A stretch of DNA of 64,000 nucleotides from Streptomyces ficellus (lineage in GTDB: Bacteria; Actinomycetota; Actinomycetes; Streptomycetales; Streptomycetaceae), in NCBI RefSeq assembly GCF_009739905.1, contig NZ_CP034279.1, positions 3,038,001-3,102,000 on the forward strand. The letters run 5' to 3'. The notes under the pieces were generated by a model. It was not told the origin of the DNA and made no database searches. It saw only the letters and a program-made list of their open reading frames with translations. Positions 48,232 to 55,875 of the stretch are shown in pieces. Every line of letters starts with the position of its first letter. Positions within the stretch are counted from its first letter, which is position 1. A program made the translations under genes and the position numbers.

Positions 48232-49062
48232 ATGAACGAAGAGGACCTCGGCCTGGAGGACGACGACTCCAGGGCGGTCATCGCGGCGGTCGGACGGCAG
48301 CTCAAGCTGTGGCGCGAGTCGGCCAACCTGAAACCGGCCGAATTCGGCACGGCCATCGGCTACGGCGAGAACCTCGTCTACAAGGTGGAGGCGGGCAAGC
48401 GGATCCCCCGGCCCGAGTACCTGGACCGGGCGGACGAGATCCTGGGCGCGAACGGCAAGATCGCCGCGATGAAGCAGGACGTCGCGGAGGCGCGGTACCC
48501 GAAGAAGGTGCGGGACCTGGCCAGGTTGGAAGCGAACGCCGTCGAACTTGGGGCTTACGGCAACCACAACATCCACGGCCTGCTGCAAACAGAGGAGTAC
48601 ACCCGCGCCCTGTACGCCATGCGCCGCCCCTCGTACACCGAGGACCAGATCGAACGCCTGGTGGCAGGCAGGCTGGCTCGGCAGCACATCTTCGCGGGCA
48701 CTCCACCGATCATGTTGACCTTTGTCCAAGAAGAGGTGACGCTCAAGCGCCCTCTTGGGGGCAGAATGGTCCTCCGGCGCCAGCTCGAACACTTGCTGGA
48801 AGTCGCGCAGTTGAGGCACGTTGAGATCCAAGTGATGCCGACCGACTGCGAGGACCACGCCGGCATGGGTGGTGAACTGCAACTGCTCAAGCTCAAGGAC
48901 GGCGCCACCGTGGGGCACTGGGAGGGCCAGCTCTCCAACCGCCTGATCTCCGACCTGCGGGAGATCCAGATCCTTGAGCTGCGGTATGGGATCCTGCGGG
49001 CCCAGGCTCTCACCCCTCGGGAGTCGATGGCCTTCATCGAGAAAGTGCTGGGAGAGACATGA
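48232..49062 (+). CDS. XRE family regulator with DUF5753 domain (WhiJ-like)
   Basis: 276 residues. N-terminal Cro/CI helix-turn-helix (about 18-75: LKLWRESANLKPAEFGTAIGYGENLVYKVEAGKRIPRPEYLD) and the C-terminal DUF5753 domain (about 100-270: GLLQTEEYTRALY, VAGRLARQHIF, IQVMPTDCEDHAGMGGELQLL). WhiJ-type proteins control development and antibiotic production with a small DUF397 partner. The ATG is followed by an acidic NEEDLGLEDDD segment. Its stop overlaps the DUF397 start (ATGA). Confidence 0.92.
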   Translation: MNEEDLGLEDDDSRAVIAAVGRQLKLWRESANLKPAEFGTAIGYGENLVYKVEAGKRIPRPEYLDRADEILGANGKIAAMKQDVAEARYPKKVRDLARLEANAVELGAYGNHNIHGLLQTEEYTRALYAMRRPSYTEDQIERLVAGRLARQHIFAGTPPIMLTFVQEEVTLKRPLGGRMVLRRQLEHLLEVAQLRHVEIQVMPTDCEDHAGMGGELQLLKLKDGATVGHWEGQLSNRLISDLREIQILELRYGILRAQALTPRESMAFIEKVLGET

Positions 49063-49304
49063 GCCTCAAGCCCTCCACCGGGACCGTGCAGGAGTGGAGC
49101 AAGAGCAGCTACAGCAGCAACGACGGACCCGCCTGCGTCGAAGTCGCTTGGGTCAAGAGCAGCTACAGCACGGCCGACGGCCCCTCGTGCGTCGAGGTCG
49201 CCGCCACCCCCTCCACCGTGCACGTCCGGGACTCCAAGAACCCGACCGGCCCCACGTTCGCCGTGACGCCGACGGCCTGGACCGCGTTCCTCGCGATGGC
49301 GTGA
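49059..49304 (+). CDS. DUF397 protein with duplicated core motif
   Basis: 81 residues. DUF397 proteins carry one W-x-K-S-S-[YF]-S...CVEVA motif; this one has two in tandem: WSKSSYSSNDGPACVEVA (residues 13-30) and WVKSSYSTADGPSCVEVA (31-48), then the normal VHVRDSKNPTGPTFAVTPTAW ending. The duplication is in frame and 54 bp long. Translationally coupled to the WhiJ-like regulator, its likely partner. Confidence 0.92.
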   Translation: MSLKPSTGTVQEWSKSSYSSNDGPACVEVAWVKSSYSTADGPSCVEVAATPSTVHVRDSKNPTGPTFAVTPTAWTAFLAMA

Positions 49305-49314
49305 ATATGGCGGC

Positions 49315-49629
49315 ATGGCGACCACACCCGCTCCCGGTGAAGGGCCCGTGCGGCCCGTCTCCGTGTCCTTGCACGAGGGCACCATCGCGGCGCTCAGGGA
49401 GCGCACCGGCAAGCGCGGCATGTCCGCGTACGTGGAGGCGCTCATCCAGCGACAACTGGAACGCGAGCGCCTCCGCGAGCTGATCGAGGAGGCGGAAGCC
49501 GAGCACGGCCCGGCCGATCGGGAAGCCGTCGAGGCCAAGCGGGCGATCCTGCGCGGAGGCAAAGCCGATTCGGCGTATGCGATCCCAGAATCCACCAGGC
49601 GCGATTCGACCACGCGATCTCGCGGGTGA
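49315..49629 (+). CDS. Antitoxin-like (CopG/ribbon-helix-helix type) protein with altered C-terminus
   Basis: 104 residues. The core, RPVSVSLHEGTIAALRERTGKRGMSAYVEALIQRQLERERLRELIEEAEAEHGPADREAVEAKRAIL, resembles the antitoxin of Streptomyces PIN-domain toxin pairs, with a ribbon-helix-helix start and a helical toxin-binding tail. The last ~25 residues (DSAYAIPESTRRDSTTRSRG) have unusual composition; they read, in the wrong frame, DNA that encodes PIN-toxin sequence in another frame. So a deletion has removed the natural stop. The ATG is 11 bases after the DUF397 gene. Confidence 0.8.
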   Translation: MATTPAPGEGPVRPVSVSLHEGTIAALRERTGKRGMSAYVEALIQRQLERERLRELIEEAEAEHGPADREAVEAKRAILRGGKADSAYAIPESTRRDSTTRSRG

Positions 49630-49832
49630 ACATCGTCCCGCCCACGGAACCCATCGCACGCCGAGCGAGCAAGCTCCTCGCGTCGGCCGGACTACACGGA
49701 CACAAGTACGCGCTGGACGCCATCGTGGCCGCCACCGCGCTGGCCTCTCCGGCACCGGTGACCGTCCTCACCTCCGACCCGAAAGACCTCCGAATCCTCT
49801 GTGGTGACGACATCACCGTGATCAAGGTCTGA
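49566..49832 (+). pseudogene. PIN-domain (VapC-like) toxin remnant lacking its N-terminal half
   Basis: From about 49566 one frame reads GVCDPRIHQARFDHAISRV and continues into NIVPPTEPIARRASKLLASAG, LHGHKYALDAIVAATAL and VTVLTSDPKDLRILCG. That is the C-terminal half of a Streptomyces PIN toxin, with the family's LHGHKYALDA and LTSDP blocks. The first ~60 residues, with the first catalytic Asp, are missing and the frame has no proper start; a GTG at 49626 could give a 68-residue fragment. The adjoining antitoxin runs into this sequence out of frame, so a single deletion of roughly 150-200 bases explains both. Confidence 0.75.
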
Positions 49833-50001
49833 CCCAGCCGAAGGCCGGCTCATCGTCGCCCGTCTTCATACAGCGCGCAGCGTTCGGCGGCGCATCGGGT
49901 CCTCCTCGGCGCGCGGACTGGACGTCAGCCATGAGATGACCGGCACGGTGTGCTCGGGACACAGCGCTCCGAAACCCGGGGCTCCGTCCACCGGAGGCAC
50001 C

Positions 50002-50463
50002 ATGGCCATGACTGTCGTTCCGCTCGCCGCCGACCCGACCACCGGACCGAGCCGCTCGGTCCGGGACGTCGTGCCAGACGAGTTGTGGGACAAGCAGGTC
50101 GGACTGCTCATGCGGGACTACCCCTATGACTCGGTCATGGCGACCCGGGTCCTGGGTCAGGGTTACGTCTACTTGCTGACCGCGATGCGGCACCGGGGCG
50201 AGTCCTTGGGGCTCGCGCCCAGCAGGCTCGTGGACATCGGCGTTCACACGATCATCCTGGACACCGTCGCGTACTCGGCGCTGTGCGACAAGCACAACGG
50301 TGGGCACTTCCTGCACCACGTGCCGGAGGTGGGGATGAAGAACGACGGCTCGGTGCTCAGGACGGCGCAGATCGTCGCCGCCGACGGCTGGGACGTCGAC
50401 CTGCCTCTCTGGGCGGACGCCGCCGACTGCGGCCCATGCCACCCCGGTAACGACTCGCATTGA
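50002..50463 (+). CDS. Glycine-rich-domain-protein-like (GRDP-type) conserved Streptomyces protein
   Basis: 153 residues from ATG 50002, chosen because CCGGAGG lies four to five bases before it. The central block APSRLVDIGVHTIILDTVAYSALCDKHNGGHFLHHVPE is like the helical domain of glycine-rich-domain proteins found in actinomycetes; the end CGPCHPG gives a CxxC. It may bind metal. Function unknown. The 49833-50001 gap before it shows no gene. Confidence 0.75.
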   Translation: MAMTVVPLAADPTTGPSRSVRDVVPDELWDKQVGLLMRDYPYDSVMATRVLGQGYVYLLTAMRHRGESLGLAPSRLVDIGVHTIILDTVAYSALCDKHNGGHFLHHVPEVGMKNDGSVLRTAQIVAADGWDVDLPLWADAADCGPCHPGNDSH

Positions 50464-50567
50464 TCGTCCTGCGTCTCGGTCCCCGGCAAGAGGGGGCCCG
50501 AGACGCGCAAGGGTGACATTGTCGCGATCCCGCCCGACACCGCGGCCGCACCGCCAGCATAGGGCGG

Positions 50568-51257
50568 ATGACCACCACCACAGATCTCTGGCATCACTAC
50601 GGCCGCATCCGCGCCGAGGGGGACCGGGCGGTCCCCGACACCTTTCACTGGACCTGGAGCCAGGACGGTGGTCCCGGTGCGGAGCTGCTGGGGGACCTGT
50701 CCGGGCGGGTCGTCGCCGATCTCGGGGCCGGGGCGGCCCGGCATGCCGCTCACCTCGTCATGCACCAGGATCCGTCCGAAGTCGTCGCGGTCGACTCCTC
50801 CCCCGCCCAGCACCACATCGCGACCGACCTGTTCAGCCACCTCGCGCCGCGCCTTCGGATCGTCCGGTCCGACGCCGTCTCACACCTGCGGGGGGCGAAC
50901 GGCCCCTACGACGTGCTCTACAGCGTCTTCGGCGCCGTGGACTTCACCGATCCCCGCGAACTGCTGCCGGCCGCCCTCGTCGCTCTGCGGCCGGGTGGGC
51001 GCCTGGTGTTCGCCACCCTCGCGCACTACCTGAGCGGCGCTCCTGCACAGGCGGACATCACGGCCGCCGACGTCCCGGCGAAGACGCCCGAGGGAGCGGC
51101 GGCCACGATGCGCCGGTGGGTGCTCCAGGAGCACATCTGGGTGAAGGCCCTGGACGAGGCGGGGTTCGCCCGGATCAGCGCCGAGGTGCTGCCCGCCACG
51201 GGAGAGGGTCCCCGTACCGCGGCGACCCTGCTCCTGACCGCGTATCGACCGGCGTGA
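50568..51257 (+). CDS. Class I SAM-dependent methyltransferase
   Basis: 229 residues. SAM motif I VVADLGAGAARHAAHLV, acidic loop VVAVDSSPAQ, motif IV-like GPYDVLYSVFGAVDFTD, and RPGGRLVFATL. The N-terminal WHHYGR...FHWTW is typical of small Streptomyces methyltransferases near natural-product genes. Substrate unknown. It converges on the acyl-CoA ligase gene ten bases downstream. Confidence 0.9.
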   Translation: MTTTTDLWHHYGRIRAEGDRAVPDTFHWTWSQDGGPGAELLGDLSGRVVADLGAGAARHAAHLVMHQDPSEVVAVDSSPAQHHIATDLFSHLAPRLRIVRSDAVSHLRGANGPYDVLYSVFGAVDFTDPRELLPAALVALRPGGRLVFATLAHYLSGAPAQADITAADVPAKTPEGAAATMRRWVLQEHIWVKALDEAGFARISAEVLPATGEGPRTAATLLLTAYRPA

Positions 51258-51267
51258 GAGGCGGGGG

Positions 51268-53130
51268 TCAGCGGCCGTCACCCTCGTACAGCGCTTCGAT
51301 GTCCGCCGCGAAGTCCCTTGCCACGGCGGCGCGTTTGAGCTTCAGGGAGGGCGTCAGGTGGCCGCCCTCCTCCGTGAAGTCGGTCGCCAGGACGCGGAAG
51401 CGGCGGATGGACTCGGCGCGGGAGACCAGGCGGTTGGCCTCGTCGACGGCCTTCTGGAGCGCGCCGCGCAGGTCCTCGTCGGCCACGAGGTCCCGCAGCG
51501 GCACGTCGTCCTTCTTGTTCATCCGGCGCCAGTGGGCGAGGCCGTCGGGCTCCAGGGTGAGGAGGGCGGTGACGTACGGGCGGTCGTCGCCGACCACCAT
51601 GCACTGGGAGACCAGGGGGTGGGCGCGCAGCCAGTCCTCCAGTGGGGCGGGGGTGACGTTCTTGCCGCCCGAGGTGATGATGATGTCCTTCTTGCGGCCC
51701 GTGATGGTGAGGTAGCCGTCCTCGTCCAGCGCGCCGAGGTCACCGGTGGCGAACCAGCCGTCCGTGGCCACCGGCACGGGGTCGCCGCGTTCCGCGTCCC
51801 AGTAGCCGGCGAAGACGTGGCCGCCCCGCAGCAGGACCTCCCCGTCATCGGCGATCCGTACCGACGTGCCCGGCAGGGGCCGGCCGACCGTGCCGAGCTT
51901 GGGCCTGAGCGGCGGGGTCACGGTGGACGCGGCGGTGGTCTCCGTGAGGCCGTACCCCTCGAACACGTCGATGCCCGCGCCCGCGTAGAACGACGCCAGG
52001 CGCCTGCCCAGCGGGGAGCCGCCGCAGATCGCGTACCGGACGCGGCCGCCGAGGGCCGCCCGGACGCGGCGGTAGACCAGCGGGTCGTACAGGGCGCGGG
52101 CGAGCCGCAGCCCGCGTGACGGGCCGGGACCGGTGCCGTGCTGCGCGGCCTCCACCGCCTCGCCGTACCGCCCGGCGATCGCGGCCGCCCGGTCGAAGGA
52201 GGCGGCGCGGCCCATCTTCTCGGCGGTGGCGCGGCCGGTGTTGAAGACCTTCTCCAGGACGTACGGGATGGCGAGCAGGAACGTCGGCCGGAAGCCCGCG
52301 AGGTCGGCGAGCAGGTCCTCCGTGCGGATCGAGGGCGCGTGCCCGAGGCGTACCCGGGCGCGGAGGCAGGCGATGGCGACCATGCGACCGAAGACGTGGG
52401 ACAGGGGCAGGAACAGCAGGGTGGAGGCGGGGTCCTTGCTGACGCTCTTGAAGACGGGGTGCAGCAGCTCCACCGCGTTGTCGACCTCGGCGAAGAAGTT
52501 GGCGTGGGTGATGACGCAGCCCTTGGGGTGGCCGGTGGTGCCGGAGGTGTAGATGAGGGTGGCGATCGACTCCGGGGACAGGCCGGCCCGGCGGGCGGTG
52601 ACGACCTCGTCGGGTATCCGGTGGCCGGCCTGCTTCAGGGTGCCGACGGCTCCCGCGTCGAACACCCACAGGTGGCGCAGGTCCGCGAGCTGCCTGCGTT
52701 CGGTGCTGATCATCCGTGCCTGGTCCATGGTCTCGACGACGCAGGCGACGGCGCCCGAGTCCTGGAGGATCCAGCGGGCCTGGAAGGCGGAGGACGTCGG
52801 GTAGACGGGGACGGTGATCAGACCGGCGGCCCAGGCGGCGAAGTCGAGCAGGGTCCATTCGTACGTGGTGCGGGCCATGACGGCGAGCCGGTCGCCGGGC
52901 CGCAGGCCCTCGGCCACCAGGCCCTTGGCGACGGCGAGCACCTCGGCGGCGAAGCCGGCGGCCGTGACGTCGGACCAGGCGCCCTCGGCGTCCTTGCGGC
53001 TGAGCACCGGATCGGCGGGCGCCTCGCGGGCGTTGTCGAAGGGGATGTCGGCGAGGGACCCGCTCGTCGCGGGCGGGACCAGCGGCGGTACGGAGACTTC
53101 GTGCGGCGGCGGGGCGGGGGCGGGCGTCAC
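51268..53130 (-). CDS. Long-chain fatty-acid-CoA ligase (AMP-forming)
   Basis: 620 residues, FadD15-like. P-loop LIYTSGTTGHPKGC, adenylation motif GYGLTETTAAST, GWFATGDLGALDEDGYLTITGRKKDIIITSGGKNV and the acyl-binding linker. It activates fatty acids with ATP and CoA. GTG start with AAGGAG six bases upstream. The C-terminal lysine of the family is in LTPSLKLKR. A TetR gene lies further along, with one small gene between. Confidence 0.94.
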   Translation of the reverse strand: MTPAPAPPPHEVSVPPLVPPATSGSLADIPFDNAREAPADPVLSRKDAEGAWSDVTAAGFAAEVLAVAKGLVAEGLRPGDRLAVMARTTYEWTLLDFAAWAAGLITVPVYPTSSAFQARWILQDSGAVACVVETMDQARMISTERRQLADLRHLWVFDAGAVGTLKQAGHRIPDEVVTARRAGLSPESIATLIYTSGTTGHPKGCVITHANFFAEVDNAVELLHPVFKSVSKDPASTLLFLPLSHVFGRMVAIACLRARVRLGHAPSIRTEDLLADLAGFRPTFLLAIPYVLEKVFNTGRATAEKMGRAASFDRAAAIAGRYGEAVEAAQHGTGPGPSRGLRLARALYDPLVYRRVRAALGGRVRYAICGGSPLGRRLASFYAGAGIDVFEGYGLTETTAASTVTPPLRPKLGTVGRPLPGTSVRIADDGEVLLRGGHVFAGYWDAERGDPVPVATDGWFATGDLGALDEDGYLTITGRKKDIIITSGGKNVTPAPLEDWLRAHPLVSQCMVVGDDRPYVTALLTLEPDGLAHWRRMNKKDDVPLRDLVADEDLRGALQKAVDEANRLVSRAESIRRFRVLATDFTEEGGHLTPSLKLKRAAVARDFAADIEALYEGDGR

Positions 53131-53274
53131 GTGCGGCTCCTTCGTCGGGCGGGGCCGGGGCGGGCGTGGGGTGCCGCCCCGGGCCAGTTCCTGACTTCTC
53201 AGTAACCTTACTCAGGAGTAAATCTAGGGCTCCGCACGGAGCTTGGACAGTGAGCCGCCCCGCCCTGTTCCGGA

Positions 53275-53562
53275 TCAGGACCCGGCGCGGCCGTAGAGCC
53301 GTTGGTGCCACTCGTTGGCGTCGGGTCCAGGCGGGTCGGTCAGGACGGGGTTCGGGCCGGTCTCGATGAGGTGGAGGAGCGTCCAGGCGACGCCGTAGCA
53401 GTCGTCCGGGCCGAAACAGGCGACGAGCGCCCGGGCCTCCTCCCCCGTGACCGGCCTGGCGATCGCCTCGAGTTGCGCGACCCGCCGGTCGATCTCCTCC
53501 TCGCTCGCGTCCCAGTCGGGAAGCGGGCCGTCGGCGACGAACGCCTGCACTTCGGGTCTCAT
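53275..53562 (-). CDS. Small conserved hypothetical protein
   Basis: 95 residues from ATG 53562 (MRPEVQAFVADGPLPDWDASEEEIDRR...). Acidic and helical, with a conserved-looking ARALVACFGPDDCYGVAWTLLHLIETGP stretch. An upstream in-frame start at 53619 would add an unrelated VCTVCAV segment and is less likely. Proteins like it occur in streptomycetes without assigned function; the layout recalls small immunity or SMI1-like proteins but no match is claimed. Confidence 0.65.
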   Translation of the reverse strand: MRPEVQAFVADGPLPDWDASEEEIDRRVAQLEAIARPVTGEEARALVACFGPDDCYGVAWTLLHLIETGPNPVLTDPPGPDANEWHQRLYGRAGS

Positions 53563-53697
53563 GGCCGGGCCATCCTCTGCTGTCGTCACCGCGCACACGG
53601 TGCACACGGCGTCAGGCATCCTGGCCGGTCGACCGGGAGGGGTGGCGGGCGGGGGGCGGGTCGCCGGAAGCGGGGGTGGGCGGGGGCCGGGCCTGCG

Positions 53698-53753
53698 GGG
53701 AGCCGGGCCGTTGCGAGCCAGGGCCGCCGGGAGCCGGGCCGCTGCGAGCCGGG
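53698..53753. repeat. GC-rich direct repeat in an intergenic gap
   Basis: ggagccgggccgttgcgagcc and, 31 bases on, ggagccgggccgctgcgagcc form an imperfect tandem pair between the small hypothetical gene and the TetR gene. No function is evident. Confidence 0.55.
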
Positions 53754-53767
53754 CGGCTCGGTTCAGC

Positions 53768-54433
53768 TCACCGGGTCGGTGACCAGCGGTGTCCGTCCAT
53801 GAGGCCGGCCAGGCCGGTCCAGGCGAAGTTCATCAGGGTCGCGGCGGCCTCGTGGGCGGAGACCCCGGGCGTCTCGTTGGCCCACTGCGCCAGCGACTCG
53901 GCCGCGCCGACCAGCGCCTGGGCGAGACCGGACACGTCCCGGTCGCCGAACGCGGGGTCCTGGTGCGCGGCGCGGGCCGCCTCACCTATCAGGCCGGTGA
54001 CGAACGCGGCGAGTTCGGCCCGCATTTCCGCCACCTCGGCCGCGAACGGCTCGCCGTGGGTGCGGGCCTGCTGGTGCAGCACGGCCCAGCCGTCCGGGTG
54101 CTCGGCGGTGTGGGCGAAGAACGCGGTGAGCCCCGCCCACAGTTGCCGGTCGGCCGGCATGCCCGGCCCGGCGGCGCCCTCCGGCTCCACGGCGCCGCGC
54201 ACGGCGGCGACCAGCGCGGCGGCCTCGCGGCGGATGCAGGCGGTGAAGAGGTCTTCCTTGGAGTTCAGGTACAAGTAGACCAACGGCTTGGAGACACCCG
54301 CCAGTTCGGCGATCTCGTCCATCGACGCCGCGCGGTACCCGCGCTGCCCGAAGGTCTGCACGGCCGCGTCCAGCATCTGCTGCTCGCGCTCGGCCCGCGG
54401 CAGGCGTTTCGCCCTCGCACCCGTGCTCTTCAC
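53768..54433 (-). CDS. TetR family transcriptional regulator
   Basis: 221 residues. HTH: MLDAAVQTFGQRGYRAASMDEIAELAGVSKPLVYLYLNSKEDLF. The ligand domain has an Ala-rich helical pattern with HPDGWAVLHQQARTHGEPFAAEVAEMR. GTG 54433 has GGAGGA nine bases upstream. Upstream DNA contains TACCGCC-TACCG direct repeats on the minus strand (about 54455-54470), a possible autoregulatory site. The nearest metabolic gene is the acyl-CoA ligase, so control of lipid metabolism is possible. Confidence 0.88.
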   Translation of the reverse strand: MKSTGARAKRLPRAEREQQMLDAAVQTFGQRGYRAASMDEIAELAGVSKPLVYLYLNSKEDLFTACIRREAAALVAAVRGAVEPEGAAGPGMPADRQLWAGLTAFFAHTAEHPDGWAVLHQQARTHGEPFAAEVAEMRAELAAFVTGLIGEAARAAHQDPAFGDRDVSGLAQALVGAAESLAQWANETPGVSAHEAAATLMNFAWTGLAGLMDGHRWSPTR

Positions 54434-54639
54434 GAAGCCCGTCCTCCTACTACTTCTCGGTAGGCGGTAAGACTACGGCCCGCCGGAAGGGCGCGTGCCG
54501 CGCACATAACCCGTGGACACATGCGCCGTTCGCCACCGAAAGTGTTCGCGTCACTCCAGTGAGTGATGCCGGGCGATGGTGGCGGGCTGCTTCCCTGGGT
54601 CTGTCGCTCTTTGCCGGACACTCCCGATCGGAGTTCTGC

Positions 54640-55812
54640 ATGAGGCTGTCCGCTCGCCGCGCCTTCGCCGCGATGCTCCTCCTGCTCCCCCTCACCGCGA
54701 CCCCCGCCACCGCTGCCGCTGCCGACGACGACGAGCCCGCCCCCCTGCGCACCACCGCCGCGCCCGTCCCCGGCCAGTACATCGTCACCCTGAAACCCGG
54801 TTCCGCCTCGGCGGCCGGGGTCACCCAGCGGCTCGGCGTCACCGCGCTGCACGAGTACTCCACCGTGCTGCGCGGGTTCACCGCCAGGCTCGAAACCGCC
54901 CAGCTGGCGACCGTGCGCGGCCTGCCGGAGGTGGCGGCGGTGGAGCAGGACGCGGTCGTCACCGCGAGCCCGCCGCGCGCGAACCGCGCCCCGGCGTACA
55001 GCTGGGGACTGGACCGGATCGACCAGCCCTACCTGCCCCTCAACCAGCAGTTCAACGTCAACAGCACGGGCTCCGGCGCCACGGCGTACATCCTCGACAC
55101 CGGGATCGACTACGGGCACCAGGAGTTCGGCGGCCGCGCGAGGCCCGGGTTCGACGCGATGGGCGACGGGCGCAACGGCCAGGACTGCAACGGTCACGGG
55201 ACGCACGTGGCGGGCACCGTCGGCGGGGCGAACTTCGGCGTGGCCCGGCAGGCGGCGCTGGTGAGCGTCCGCGTCCTCGGCTGCGACGGCCGGGGCACCC
55301 TGGGCGGGATGATCGCCGGCATGGACTGGGTGGCGAAGAACGCCAGGCAGCCCGCGGTGCTCAACGGCTCCCTCGGCGGCCCGCGCAGTGACGCCGTCAA
55401 CCAGGCGGCGACGAATCTGTCGGACAGCGGCGTCCTCCCGGTGGTCGCCGCCGGCAACGACTCCATCGACGCCTGTAACGTCTCCCCCGCGAGCGCGGCC
55501 CGGGTCCTCACCACCGGGGCAACCAACCACCAGGACCAGGAGACCGACTTCTCCAACTACGGCCCCTGCCTGGACGTCTACGCACCCGGGGCGGCCATCC
55601 TGTCGGCCCGCCTCGGCGGCGGCAGCGTCTCCCTGAACGGCACGTCGATGGCGAGCCCCCACGTCGCGGGCGTGGCGACGCTCCTCAAGGCCCGCTACCC
55701 GGGGGCGAATTCCGCGCAGGTCTACACCTGGATCATGGACCAGTCGGTGAAGGACGTCCTCACGGTCACCAAGTCCTCCCCCAACCGCCTCCTCCAGACC
55801 GGCGGCCTGTGA
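54640..55812 (+). CDS. Secreted subtilisin-like serine protease (S8, proteinase K type)
   Basis: 390 residues. Signal peptide about 1-29, an I9 inhibitor propeptide (GQYIVTLKPGSASAAGV...YSTVLRGFTARL..., about 45-115) and the catalytic domain. Triad: D153 in ILDTGIDYGH, H186 in CNGHGTHVAG, S336 in NGTSMASPHVAG, with the oxyanion Asn in VVAAGND. The WGLDRIDQ and C-pairs place it in the proteinase K group of extracellular streptomycete proteases. The start codon is fixed by the signal peptide. A 19-bp perfect hairpin follows the stop. Confidence 0.95.
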   Translation: MRLSARRAFAAMLLLLPLTATPATAAAADDDEPAPLRTTAAPVPGQYIVTLKPGSASAAGVTQRLGVTALHEYSTVLRGFTARLETAQLATVRGLPEVAAVEQDAVVTASPPRANRAPAYSWGLDRIDQPYLPLNQQFNVNSTGSGATAYILDTGIDYGHQEFGGRARPGFDAMGDGRNGQDCNGHGTHVAGTVGGANFGVARQAALVSVRVLGCDGRGTLGGMIAGMDWVAKNARQPAVLNGSLGGPRSDAVNQAATNLSDSGVLPVVAAGNDSIDACNVSPASAARVLTTGATNHQDQETDFSNYGPCLDVYAPGAAILSARLGGGSVSLNGTSMASPHVAGVATLLKARYPGANSAQVYTWIMDQSVKDVLTVTKSSPNRLLQTGGL

Positions 55813-55814
55813 CG

Positions 55815-55857
55815 GCGACGGTGCCCCCGACCCACGGCGGGTCGGGGGCACCGTCGC
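55815..55857. terminator. Strong bidirectional terminator
   Basis: A perfect 19-bp inverted repeat (GCGACGGTGCCCCCGACCC and its complement) with a 5-base loop, between the converging protease and symporter genes. Confidence 0.85.
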
Positions 55858-55875
55858 GTGCGCGAGTGCGAGCCG

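Noticed and set aside
45219..50463. A mobile island or defence island
   Set aside because: Accessory-type genes are present (Uma2, toxin remnant, HTH), but there is no integrase, transposase, tRNA attachment site or GC drop to define borders.
53698..53753. CRISPR-like repeat array
   Set aside because: Only two imperfect copies with no unique spacers; it is an ordinary GC-rich intergenic duplication.
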